DNA from: SIG603 sp964370775
GTDB lineage: Bacteria > Bacillota > Clostridia > Oscillospirales > Acutalibacteraceae
DNA length: 64,000 nucleotides
Reading direction: 5' to 3'
Assembly (NCBI GenBank): GCA_964370775.1
Contig: CAYJKT010000006.1
Coordinates: 1 to 64,000, forward strand
Shown: in pieces, positions 42,108 through 50,044 of the stretch
Layout of the letters: each line of letters opens with the position of its first letter
How positions within the stretch are numbered: the stretch's first letter is position 1
Notes under the pieces: generated by a model
Databases searched by the model: none
What the model was told of the DNA's origin: nothing
What the model saw: only the letters and a program-made list of their open reading frames with translations
Translations under genes and position numbers: made by a program

Positions 42108-42264
42108 GGCTGTCGCATTAACGTATTTTCTATTAAAACGAACAAATCAGTGTAGGGACTGGCTTCCATGCCTGTCCGAAAATTATCAATTTTTTACCTG
42201 TTCTAGGGGAGGGCGTGGAAGCCCTCCCCTACTTTTTGTTCATTTTCACCTTAATGCGACAGCC
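42108..42264. mobile_element. MITE-like hairpin element, copy 2, with intact 14-bp terminal repeats
   Basis: GGCTGTCGCATTAA (42108-42121) and TTAATGCGACAGCC (42251-42264) are perfect inverted repeats bounding 157 bp. Inside are two palindromes: one starts GTAGGGACTGGC with TTCCATG at its tip and ends GCCTGTCC; the other starts AGGGGAGGGC and ends GCCCTCCCCTAC. Copy 1 at 7106-7263 has the same parts in opposite orientation. Seven T follow the right end, so the element may also terminate the convergent prfC transcript. Confidence 0.8.
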
Positions 42265-42271
42265 TTTTTTT

Positions 42272-43132
42272 CTATTTATTCATAAAAACACTTTGATTTT
42301 TAGCAGGACTTGTTCTGCCTTCTAAATCAGGGAAATATCGACCTAACGCTGCATACGCTATCTCAATATCTTCTCTTGCTTCAAGGTCGGTATATGCGCC
42401 AACTGTAACCATGTCGCACTCTCTAATTGTGTTATACACAAAGTTTAAACCAACATAAGGTGTGCATCTGCCAGCTGCAAAAGGTTTGATAGTCATAACA
42501 GGTTTTTTTGCATTGTTTATAACCTTAGATATATATTCTATCTCAACTTGCATTAAAAATCCCATGCAGTTATATATTTGTATATATGTTTGAACATCGT
42601 ATTCATTTTGGTCAGAATAAACTATAAGCTCTGGCATGTGAGCTGAAAGCCCAGGTATCATACCAGCGTCTCTAATCATCTTGGTGTAATCGTCTATTCT
42701 ATGCAAAACCTGTTTATTTTTATCAACCAATTGCTCTGCACTTGCATGATGAATTAAACAGAACTTAGCGCCGTTGTTTTTGCTTCTCTCTATAGTTCTT
42801 TTTGCGTCTTCTCTAGCTTCTTTTGTGTCGTCTACATTCACAAGAGGTGTGTCAATTATAATAATCTCTTTGCCAAATTTTTGCTCTGCATTTTTAACAG
42901 CATTAAGCATTATTGGGTTTTGGTCAAAAAGTCCCATAATTGCATTAATATCGTGCTTCAAATACTCCTCAAAAACTGGCATAAAAGCCTCTGTATTATT
43001 GTATTTGTTTTTAATCATTGTGTCTGCTGCGTTACCTGTGTGGCTGTACCCACAAAACCAGTTGCTACCAATTAACATTCTAGGTAAAGAAACGTTCTCT
43101 ACCATAGTTCTAGGGAATTTTTTCTCTGACAT
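42272..43132 (-). CDS. Unidentified protein, probably a TIM-barrel enzyme
   Basis: A 286-residue soluble protein with no signal peptide. It begins KKFPRTMVENVSLPRMLIG and shows alternating beta-alpha segments: DINAIMGLFDQNPIML, IIIIDTPLVNVDD, AKFCLIHHASAEQL, MIPGLSAHMPELIVYS, KPVMTIKPFAAGRCTPYVGL and MVTVGAYTDLEAREDIEIA. Recurrent strand endings such as IHH, SAH and TIKPFAAGR suggest a (beta/alpha)8 barrel related to aldo-keto reductases or sugar-phosphate aldolases. I do not recognise the family and assign no reaction. The ATG at 43132 has GGAG eight nt upstream; the longer frame overlaps the leader. Its stop lies beside MITE copy 2. Confidence 0.6.
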   Translation of the reverse strand: MSEKKFPRTMVENVSLPRMLIGSNWFCGYSHTGNAADTMIKNKYNNTEAFMPVFEEYLKHDINAIMGLFDQNPIMLNAVKNAEQKFGKEIIIIDTPLVNVDDTKEAREDAKRTIERSKNNGAKFCLIHHASAEQLVDKNKQVLHRIDDYTKMIRDAGMIPGLSAHMPELIVYSDQNEYDVQTYIQIYNCMGFLMQVEIEYISKVINNAKKPVMTIKPFAAGRCTPYVGLNFVYNTIRECDMVTVGAYTDLEAREDIEIAYAALGRYFPDLEGRTSPAKNQSVFMNK

Positions 43133-43463
43133 AATATGTTCTCCGTTCCTTATTATAATAAACAAGTGCAAAACGCACTTTCAGCTATTCACTCCACGTA
43201 GATGTGTGAATATATTTGAATTAATTGTAACAAACAAGGTTAGCAATATCAATAGGTAATACACATAAATATTATCAAAATATTTATTTAATATTTTTCT
43301 AAAAAAAACTTATTATTAAATCAATATAAATATATTATAAACTTTATTATGTATATGTTGACTGAAAATACTTTATAATGTTGATTTTATTATTTAATGT
43401 GATATGATATAATCAAATCGTATATCGATAGATTTATTTTTGTTGGATAGGAGCTTGGTTAAA
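43133..43463. other. 331-bp divergent intergenic region
   Basis: The region is AT-rich, between the TIM-barrel-like gene and the chemotaxis receptor. On the plus strand TTGATT (43381-43386), a 16-bp spacer and TATGAT (43403-43408) may drive the receptor gene. AAACGCACTTTCAGC near 43173 marks a less AT-rich patch without a recognised function. Confidence 0.45.
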
Positions 43464-45167
43464 ATGAAAAAAACAATTAAGTTAGTCACATTACAAAAAA
43501 TAAGAAGCATAACTATGGTGTCGTTAATTGTAATAACGACGGTACTGTCGATTGTGGTGTTCAGTGTTGTAATGAAGAGCCAAACCGATAGCCTAAATCG
43601 AGCAGATTTAATACTTAATTCAAACAGATTTATGGACGGTTCAGCCTATCTTACTTCTCAAGTTAGGTCTTATGCAGCTACTGGTAATTCCATTCATTAT
43701 GATAATTATTGGAACGAGGTCAACAACCTAAAAAATCGTGATATCGGCGTTCAAAACATGAAAGATATTGGTATTACAGAGGAAGAAGAAGCCTTGATAA
43801 CCGATATGTCTAACTTGTCTAACCAGCTTATTCCGTTAGAGGAGCAAGCAATGGAAGCCGTTAAAAATGGCGACACAGAACTTGCGATAGAACTTGTTTT
43901 TGGTGCTGATTACGAAGAGTCAATAGGCGAGATTTTAGCTTTGCAAACCAAGTTTAACGACATGGTAAACAGCAGAACCTTAGCGTTGGTCAGTAGCTCA
44001 AACAGCACTGCATTTGCTTTGCAAGTTATGTTATTTGTTATGCTGTTTTTAATTGGAATAACTCAATTTATAACAGAATCTATTATGAAACGTCGCATGG
44101 TTCTACCAATTGCTAAGTGCTCTACTGCGATATCAGAGATTTCTGCTGGTAATCTTTCACCTAGGTTTGATGTAGAGAGCAACGCCTCTGAAATAGGTGT
44201 TTTAGCTGAAGCTACCAAAAATATCATTAATTCTACTTCAAAAATTATTATAGAATTAAACAAAGGTATGACACTGGTTTCTAAGGGCGACTTTACATAT
44301 AAAAACATTAATCAAGATATTTTTGTTGGCGATTATCAAACTTTAGCAGTTGCATATAAAAAAATAGTAAAAGATTTGCCTGATGTATTAGCAAAGATAA
44401 ATGTTTCTTCGTCAGAGGTTTATTCTGCAAGTGAACAACTGGCAACAGGCGCTATGGATCTAGCAGAGGCTTCTACCAGCCAAGCTGATTCTGTCCACCA
44501 GCTTTTAGATACAATTGAAGCTGTCTCTAGCGAGATGACAGAGACCAATTTGAACTCACAAAAAGCTAAACTTGCTAACCAAAAAACACAGGCTGCTATA
44601 CTAGAAAACAGCAAGCAAATTAGAGAAATGACAAAGGCTATGAGCGAGATTAACACTAAGTCTGGCGAGATAAGCAAAATCATTAAAGTAATTGACGACA
44701 TAGCATTCCAAACAAACATACTTTCTCTTAATGCCTCAGTTGAAGCAGCTAGAGCAGGCAGTGCAGGCAAAGGTTTTGCCGTTGTTGCAGAAGAAGTTAG
44801 ACATCTTGCGACTAAATCCGCAGAGTCTGCAAAGAACACTGCTATTTTAATAGATAAAACAATTAAAGTTGTTAATAACGGAAACAAAATTGTGCAAGAG
44901 ACTTACAATTCTATAGAGACTATATCTAATGATGCAAATGAGTTGAGTATGCTTGTTGATAGCATTGCGATTTCAACCCAAAGACAAGCTGAGTCATCAA
45001 ATACTCTTGTAAACAAAGCAAATGATATATCCCAAATTGTTCAAACTAACGCCGCCACAGCAGAGGAAAACACTGCACTAAGCGAGCAACTTGCAAAACA
45101 GTCACAACTTCTCAAAAAGCTTATTACTAAGTTTGAAATAGGCGATATTTCAGAGATAGCTGAATAA
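43464..45167 (+). CDS. Methyl-accepting chemotaxis protein
   Basis: A 567-residue transmembrane receptor. A first helix (about 12-33) and a second (about 178-202) bracket an extracytoplasmic four-helix sensor of about 145 residues (dominated by Asn, Glu and Leu, no Cys). A HAMP region follows (FDVESNASEIGVLAEATKN), then a long methyl-accepting coiled coil whose hairpin tip includes IDDIAFQTNILSLNASVEAA and KGFAVVAEEVRHLA, the CheA/CheW-contact signature. The ATG at 43464 is preceded by AGGAGC; the upstream TTG frame is discarded. It implies a motile organism or at least an intact chemosensory pathway. Ligand unknown. It stands alone between a TIM-barrel-like gene and a bidirectional terminator. 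Confidence 0.93.
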   Translation: MKKTIKLVTLQKIRSITMVSLIVITTVLSIVVFSVVMKSQTDSLNRADLILNSNRFMDGSAYLTSQVRSYAATGNSIHYDNYWNEVNNLKNRDIGVQNMKDIGITEEEEALITDMSNLSNQLIPLEEQAMEAVKNGDTELAIELVFGADYEESIGEILALQTKFNDMVNSRTLALVSSSNSTAFALQVMLFVMLFLIGITQFITESIMKRRMVLPIAKCSTAISEISAGNLSPRFDVESNASEIGVLAEATKNIINSTSKIIIELNKGMTLVSKGDFTYKNINQDIFVGDYQTLAVAYKKIVKDLPDVLAKINVSSSEVYSASEQLATGAMDLAEASTSQADSVHQLLDTIEAVSSEMTETNLNSQKAKLANQKTQAAILENSKQIREMTKAMSEINTKSGEISKIIKVIDDIAFQTNILSLNASVEAARAGSAGKGFAVVAEEVRHLATKSAESAKNTAILIDKTIKVVNNGNKIVQETYNSIETISNDANELSMLVDSIAISTQRQAESSNTLVNKANDISQIVQTNAATAEENTALSEQLAKQSQLLKKLITKFEIGDISEIAE

Positions 45168-45190
45168 TCTCAAAGTAAAAATTTATTAAT

Positions 45191-45244
45191 AAATAGTACG
45201 AGGTTGCAACTTGTTAAAAACAGTGTCGCAACCTCGTACTATTT
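45191..45244. terminator. Strong bidirectional terminator
   Basis: AAATAGTACGAGGTTGC and GCAACCTCGTACTATTT form a perfect 17-bp stem with a 20-nt loop between the convergent chemotaxis receptor and metal-permease genes. Confidence 0.85.
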
Positions 45245-45247
45245 ATG

Positions 45248-46141
45248 TTATTTTGTATCATATAAACGGCGTTGATTTTTTCTTCTAATAATGCTTGCAA
45301 GCAAACCTTTTTTTGGCGATAACACAAAGCATAGCAAAAACAACAGACCTATAACCACTGCTATGCTACCTGATATAGACACATCAAAAATATATGCAAG
45401 TCTATAGCCCAACAACCCACTACAAGAACCAATTAATGCGCTTGCAATTAACAAATTCAGCAGTTTATCGGTTAGTAATGAGGCTATCGTAGGTGGGCCT
45501 ATCATAAAAGCTATAACCAAAACTGAACCTACTGACTCAAATGCTCCCACTGCTGTTATAGATACTAGCGACATAATTCCATAATTGATTATCACAGGAG
45601 AAAATCCCATAACTGTAGCAAGCAAAGGGTCAAAAGTCGCAAGTTTTAGTTCTTTATAGAATAAAAATAGACACGCAAGATTAATGAGCAACAAAAACAA
45701 ACCTATATAAATAGCTCTTGCACCTATATCGTACCCAAAGATGATAAGCCTATCAAATGGTGCGAACGCAATTTCACCTAAGAGAACGGAGTCTGTATCT
45801 AAATGAACAGAACCTGCATGACGAGTGATTAAGATAATTGCTATAGAAAAAAGCAGTGGAAAAATTAAACCTATAGACGAGTCCTCTGAAACTAGCTTAG
45901 TTTTAACCAGTGTTTCTGTTAACCAAACAGTTATTACGCCCATTGCAGACGCACCGATTATCAATATAGGCGAGCTTAAATCTTGTGTGATAAAAAAGGC
46001 TAAAACAATGCCTAATAATATTGTGTGAGTAATAGAGTCTGCCATCATAGACATTTTGCGTATAACCAAAAATGCACCGGGAATTATACAAGAGACCGAC
46101 AATATTACAGCAATTAACTGGATCTCAAAACTAGCTGACAT
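45248..46141 (-). CDS. Mn/Zn/Fe ABC transporter permease, second subunit (TroD type)
   Basis: A 297-residue membrane permease of the ABC-3 family with about eight or nine helices. Family landmarks include IPGAFLVIRKMSMMADSITH near the N-terminus and AFESVGSVLVIAFMIGPPT in the second half, where substrate-pathway helices lie. It is the last gene of a four-gene cluster and overlaps the previous permease gene by 11 nt, with GGAGG inside that gene's end. The two permeases presumably form a heterodimer. Metal specificity depends on the binding protein; the cluster resembles Treponema TroABCD. Confidence 0.9.
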   Translation of the reverse strand: MSASFEIQLIAVILSVSCIIPGAFLVIRKMSMMADSITHTILLGIVLAFFITQDLSSPILIIGASAMGVITVWLTETLVKTKLVSEDSSIGLIFPLLFSIAIILITRHAGSVHLDTDSVLLGEIAFAPFDRLIIFGYDIGARAIYIGLFLLLINLACLFLFYKELKLATFDPLLATVMGFSPVIINYGIMSLVSITAVGAFESVGSVLVIAFMIGPPTIASLLTDKLLNLLIASALIGSCSGLLGYRLAYIFDVSISGSIAVVIGLLFLLCFVLSPKKGLLASIIRRKNQRRLYDTK

Positions 46142-47054
46142 AATTTTTCTCCTCCTTAATTTTTTCTATAAATGCTCTGTGTTTTTTTCGCCTATATATT
46201 TTGTAAATAATTCCACGGTTAGGTGCGACAAGCAAGCTGAAAATAGCTACCACAGAAACGCAAATCACTATAACAGGGCCTGTTGGTGTTTTTGGCATTG
46301 CAGAACTTATAACAGTGCCAAAAAAGCCTGAAACTGCACCAAATATAGCAGATAATATAATTAAAACTGACAGCTTATTTGTCCATTGCCTTGCAGCTAC
46401 TGCTGGCGTAATTAGCATGGAACTCATCAAAATAGCGCCCACTGTTTGAAGCCCTATAAGTATGGCGATTACAACCATAACAGAGATTAAATTGCCGAGT
46501 GTGTGAACATTATATCCAAGCGTACCAGTGTATTCATGGTCGAACAAAAACACTTTAATCTCTTTCCAAAATACAAGTAGCAATGCAAATAAAACTACAC
46601 CACAAACCAACATAAGCACTAAGTCACGCAAGACTAAAGACGAAGCCTGACCGTAGATAAATCGGTCTAAACCAGCTTGGTTGGAGTTAGGCACTTTTTG
46701 TGAATATGTTAAAAGCACTATTCCAAAACCGAAAAATACAGATAATATTAGTGCAAGTGCGCTATCGAATTTTATGCGTGTGTTTTTTACTATTCCAGAT
46801 ATTATAAAAGCTGATAATATCCCTGTAAACGCCGCTCCTAAGAGTAGAATTTCTGTACTTTTATCTCCTGTTAATAAAAAAGCTATTACTACACCAGGCA
46901 GTGCAGAGTGAGAAATTCCGTCCCCTAAAAGGCTTTGTTTTCTCAGCACTGCTAGGCTCCCCAATGCTCCACTTATAATGCCCAAAAGTACACAACCAAG
47001 GGCAACTACCTGAAAAGTGTAGTCTGTTATTAAATTAGTTAAATAATTAATCAT
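46131..47054 (-). CDS. Mn/Zn/Fe ABC transporter permease, first subunit (TroC type)
   Basis: A 307-residue permease of the same ABC-3 family, paralogous to the downstream subunit. It shows LAVLRKQSLLGDGISHSALPG at about 33-53 (the coupling-region signature) and QTVGAILMSSMLITPAVAAR later. A basic lysine-rich tail (RRKKHRAFIEKIKEEKN) ends the protein in the cytoplasm. Its ATG overlaps the stop of the ATPase gene as ATGA, so synthesis is coupled and stoichiometric. Confidence 0.9.
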   Translation of the reverse strand: MINYLTNLITDYTFQVVALGCVLLGIISGALGSLAVLRKQSLLGDGISHSALPGVVIAFLLTGDKSTEILLLGAAFTGILSAFIISGIVKNTRIKFDSALALILSVFFGFGIVLLTYSQKVPNSNQAGLDRFIYGQASSLVLRDLVLMLVCGVVLFALLLVFWKEIKVFLFDHEYTGTLGYNVHTLGNLISVMVVIAILIGLQTVGAILMSSMLITPAVAARQWTNKLSVLIILSAIFGAVSGFFGTVISSAMPKTPTGPVIVICVSVVAIFSLLVAPNRGIIYKIYRRKKHRAFIEKIKEEKNYVS

Positions 47055-47794
47055 AACACACCTTTTAACAGCAAACCACTGCCTCCGTAAGTAAGTTGTA
47101 GGTTAGCCTCATTAAAAACCTTAGAGCATTCTCCGTTTGCGATAATTCCTAAGTTTATAAGCGTTACCCAGTCGAAATAATCTGTAACAGTCTGTAAATC
47201 GTGATGAACCACAATCACTGTTTTGCCTTGATTTTTTAGTTCTTTTAACAGGTTTACAATGGCTTTTTCTGTTTGAACATCTACCCCTTTGAACGGTTCA
47301 TCCATAAAATATATATCGGCTTGTTGTACTAAGGCTCTAGCTAAAAATACACGCTGTTGTTGTCCTCCAGATAATTTACTTATCTGTCTGTCGGCGTACA
47401 TATCCATTCCAACCGTCTCAAGACTTTGCAAAGCCATAGCTTTATCGCTTTTTTTAGGTCTTTTCAACCACCCTAAGTGCCCGTACCTCCCCATTGTGAC
47501 AACATCTAACACCGTTGTGGGAAAATCCCAGTCCACGCTACCACTTTGTGGCATGTATGCTATTTTGTTGCTTATTTTGTTTTCATGCAAACTAGGAAAG
47601 CTCACACTGCCAGTTATAGGTTTTATAAGTCCCAGAACAGTTTTTAAAAGTGTGGTTTTTCCAGCTCCGTTAGGCCCTATTATAGCCGTTAATTTTCCTG
47701 TTGGAATATCTAAGTTAATATCGTGAAGCACAGCTTTTTCGTCATACGCAACAGTTAAATTTTCAACCAATAAGGCAAGATTACTATTATCCAT
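47051..47794 (-). CDS. Mn/Zn/Fe ABC transporter ATP-binding protein (TroB type)
   Basis: A 247-residue ABC ATPase. Walker A is IGPNGAGKTT (39-48), the signature KLSGGQQQR is at 140-148, Walker B reads IYFMDEP with the catalytic Glu166, and the switch His lies in VVHHDL. AYMPQSGSVDWDFPTTVLDV is the Q-loop region typical of the zinc/manganese subgroup. It powers the two permeases encoded downstream. It starts 8 bp after the binding-protein gene. Confidence 0.93.
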   Translation of the reverse strand: MDNSNLALLVENLTVAYDEKAVLHDINLDIPTGKLTAIIGPNGAGKTTLLKTVLGLIKPITGSVSFPSLHENKISNKIAYMPQSGSVDWDFPTTVLDVVTMGRYGHLGWLKRPKKSDKAMALQSLETVGMDMYADRQISKLSGGQQQRVFLARALVQQADIYFMDEPFKGVDVQTEKAIVNLLKELKNQGKTVIVVHHDLQTVTDYFDWVTLINLGIIANGECSKVFNEANLQLTYGGSGLLLKGVL

Positions 47795-47802
47795 ATTAAC
47801 CT

Positions 47803-48726
47803 CTATTTCAATGCATCGACAATTGTATCTATGTTAGATGTATAAGTTTTTATATAGGTGTCATGCCCAGATGCTTTATCTCCAAGTGCATCAGAATACA
47901 AATTGCCACCTATCTCCACTGCAAAACCACCTGCACTTACTGCGTCCCTCAAAGCTTCTATACCTTTTGTTGGAACAGAAGACTCCACAAAAATAGCTTT
48001 AACCTCGTTTTCTATAATGTAATCGGCCAAAATGCTCATGTCAGCAGTGCCTGCCTCTGTATCCGTGTTAAAGCCTTGTATGCCGTATACCTCAAACTGA
48101 TACGCTCTGCCAAAATATCCAAAAGCATCGTGTGCCGTTATAAGTGTTCTCATTTCAGTTGGAATTAAATCTATCTTATCGCTTATATACTCCTCTAAAC
48201 TATCGAGTTCAGCTAAATAATCCTCTAGGTTTTGCATATATATTTCAGCGTTTTTACTGTCATATTCAGCTAATTTATTCGCTGTGTTCTCTGCTACTAT
48301 CTTCCAAAGTCTTACATCATACCAAACGTGAGGGTCATAAGTACTCGGATTGCTAGGGTCTTGTATAAGCATGGTTTTATCAACAGCTTCCTCCACGCTA
48401 ATCACATTCTTATCTTGTTCGGTAAGTGTCGCAAAAACGTCACCCATTTTACCCTCTAAATCAAGTCCATTATAAATAACAATGTCAGCTTCACTCATTT
48501 TATGTACATCACCAGCACTTGCTTGATATAGATGTGGGTCAATTCCAGCGCCCATTAAACTCGTGCTATTCACCAAATCTCCACCAATAACAGAGGCTAA
48601 ATCGTCTAGCATGGTGGTGGTTGTCACTATATTTATTTTGCTGTTATCTTCACTTTCTGTATAAGCACAAGATGACATTATTAATGTCACTAGTAGCAAG
48701 CACATAACTATTATTTTATTTTTCAT
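47803..48726 (-). CDS. Metal-binding lipoprotein of the ABC transporter (TroA/ZnuA type)
   Basis: A 307-residue substrate-binding protein with an N-terminal lipoprotein signal (LIMSSC, Cys20). The cluster A-I metal site is legible: GIDPHLY (His65), YDPHVWYD (His133), ITAHDAFGYF (His199) and YSDALGDK (Asp279). A histidine at the third position, as in TroA, differs from the Glu of PsaA-type manganese proteins, so zinc or broad Mn/Zn specificity is likelier. There is no long His-rich loop as in ZnuA. It is the first gene of the operon, with GGGAG before the ATG and a good promoter at 48764-48792. Confidence 0.92.
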   Translation of the reverse strand: MKNKIIVMCLLLVTLIMSSCAYTESEDNSKINIVTTTTMLDDLASVIGGDLVNSTSLMGAGIDPHLYQASAGDVHKMSEADIVIYNGLDLEGKMGDVFATLTEQDKNVISVEEAVDKTMLIQDPSNPSTYDPHVWYDVRLWKIVAENTANKLAEYDSKNAEIYMQNLEDYLAELDSLEEYISDKIDLIPTEMRTLITAHDAFGYFGRAYQFEVYGIQGFNTDTEAGTADMSILADYIIENEVKAIFVESSVPTKGIEALRDAVSAGGFAVEIGGNLYSDALGDKASGHDTYIKTYTSNIDTIVDALK

Positions 48727-48763
48727 AAAAATCTCCCAACTTTATTAAACTCACAGTTATTAC

Positions 48764-48792
48764 AGTATATTCAAAAATAATTAACTTGTTAA
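48764..48792 (-). promoter_or_regulatory. Promoter of the metal-transport operon
   Basis: On the minus strand TTAACA (plus 48787-48792), a 17-bp spacer and TATACT (plus 48764-48769). The -35 box is part of the small palindrome TTAACTTGTTAA (48781-48792), a candidate site for a DtxR/MntR-type metal regulator, though it does not clearly match a known consensus. Confidence 0.55.
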
Positions 48793-48798
48793 CCGTAG

Positions 48799-48856
48799 GT
48801 GTCTTGACAGTAGACGTTTTGTGATGTATAATATCTACAGTTAGGTGTCAAGACAC
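48799..48856 (+). promoter_or_regulatory. Promoter flanked by two NiaR-like operators
   Basis: TTGACA (48804-48809), a 17-bp spacer and TATAAT (48827-48832) make a consensus sigma-A promoter for the membrane-protein gene. TAGGTGTCTTGACA covers the -35 box and TAGGTGTCAAGACAC lies at 48843-48856 just after the start of transcription; both are GTGTC-WW-GACA palindromes, and together they form an 11-bp inverted repeat. From memory, TGTCWWGACA-type palindromes are typical of the niacin-responsive repressor NiaR, so the gene may serve NAD-precursor uptake. Confidence 0.6.
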
Positions 48857-48871
48857 ATATTGGAGGAGAAA

Positions 48872-49891
48872 ATGGAAAAGGTAATAAGTATAGTAAAAAA
48901 ATATGCACACAGGTATTTTGTTCAAGCTATGAGCGCAATGGCTTTAGGTCTTTTCTCATCGCTTATCATAGGACTTATCTTGTCTCAACTAGGGCAAATA
49001 CCAATATTAAGCAAGTTCACGGAGTTTTCAAGCGTTGTTTCAGCAAGCTCGCCAGTAGTTGGTGGTGCAATTGGTGCGGCAGTTTCTTGGGGATTAAAAG
49101 CTAAACCACTTGTAATGTTATCAAGCATTGTTACAGGTGCGTTTGGGTACTCCTTAGGCGGGCCTGTCGGCGCGTATGTTGCAGCAGTTATCGGCAGTGA
49201 AATCGGTATGATTTTTAGTGGCAAAACTAAGGTAGATATAATCATATCTCCACTAACCACAATAATTAGTGGCTGTTTTGGAGGCTTGCTAATCGGCCCT
49301 CCTATCCAAAGTTTTATGACTGCACTCGGAATGGTGATTAATTCTGCAACTGAACTATCACCTGTACCTATGGGAGTATTGGTTGCAGTTATTGTAGGCC
49401 TAGCACTAACAGCTCCTATAAGCTCCGCTGCACTTTGCATTATGCTAGAGCTTGATGGCTTGGCAGCAGGAGCAGCTGTGGTAGGTTGCAGTGCTCAGAT
49501 GATAGGCTTTGCCGTGACAAGCTTCAAAGTAAACGGTTGGGGTGGAGCTATCTCACAAGGGCTTGGAACATCAATGTTGCAGTTTTCAAACATAATGAAA
49601 AAGCCTGCGATATGGCTAGCACCAACAATCACTTCTGCTATTCTTGGGCCTATATCGACAACAGTTTTTAAAATGGTTAACACATCAACAGGTGCCGGAA
49701 TGGGAACCAGTGGTCTGGTTGGGCAGTTCGGTGCAGTATCAGCCACAGGTACAGAAAATTTGGGATATACTATACTTATAGTAATATTAATGCATTTTGT
49801 TTTACCAGCTGTAATAAGTTTAGGATTTCATCTTTTGTTTAAAAACATGGGGATAGTTAATGATGAAGATTTGCTTGTTAAGTTTGAATAG
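48872..49891 (+). CDS. Multi-pass membrane protein, PTS EIIC-like family (PF13303 type)
   Basis: A 339-residue integral membrane protein with about nine or ten glycine-rich helices. It starts RYFVQAMSAMALGLFSSLIIG and contains GAFGYSLGGPVGAYVAAVIG, ISGCFGGLLIGPPIQSFM and GTSGLVGQFGAVSA, a pattern I associate with the membrane family annotated as PTS EIIC type 2. It has no EIIA or EIIB domain and no PTS partner genes, so sugar phosphotransfer is doubtful. The ATG at 48872 follows GGAGGAG. The NiaR-like operators around its promoter suggest transport of nicotinate or nicotinamide; this is inference. It is divergent from the Mn/Zn transporter operon. Confidence 0.75.
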   Translation: MEKVISIVKKYAHRYFVQAMSAMALGLFSSLIIGLILSQLGQIPILSKFTEFSSVVSASSPVVGGAIGAAVSWGLKAKPLVMLSSIVTGAFGYSLGGPVGAYVAAVIGSEIGMIFSGKTKVDIIISPLTTIISGCFGGLLIGPPIQSFMTALGMVINSATELSPVPMGVLVAVIVGLALTAPISSAALCIMLELDGLAAGAAVVGCSAQMIGFAVTSFKVNGWGGAISQGLGTSMLQFSNIMKKPAIWLAPTITSAILGPISTTVFKMVNTSTGAGMGTSGLVGQFGAVSATGTENLGYTILIVILMHFVLPAVISLGFHLLFKNMGIVNDEDLLVKFE

Positions 49892-49908
49892 AACTTAATC
49901 ATTATATT

Positions 49909-49933
49909 GTAGGGAATGGTACACGACCATTCC
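49909..49933. repeat. Single TAGGG-type hairpin
   Basis: A palindrome starting GTAGGGAATGG and ending CCATTCC follows the membrane-protein gene. It is an isolated end of the dispersed hairpin family, with its own arm sequence; the remaining sequence up to 49990 shows no partner. Confidence 0.6.
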
Positions 49934-49989
49934 ATCCCCCATAATATCGTCTACTTGCCGACAAATTAACAATAATTTTAGTACATAAA

Positions 49990-50028
49990 AAAAGGATAAC
50001 TGCGATTATTACACGCTGTTATCCTTTT
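49990..50028 (-). terminator. Terminator of the pyr genes
   Basis: AAAAGGATAAC and GTTATCCTTTT form an 11-bp stem, extended by GCG/CGC across a mismatch, with a short loop. On the minus strand it follows pyrF by 17 bp and continues with a T-rich tail. Confidence 0.85.
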
Positions 50029-50044
50029 CTATGTTTATTTATAA

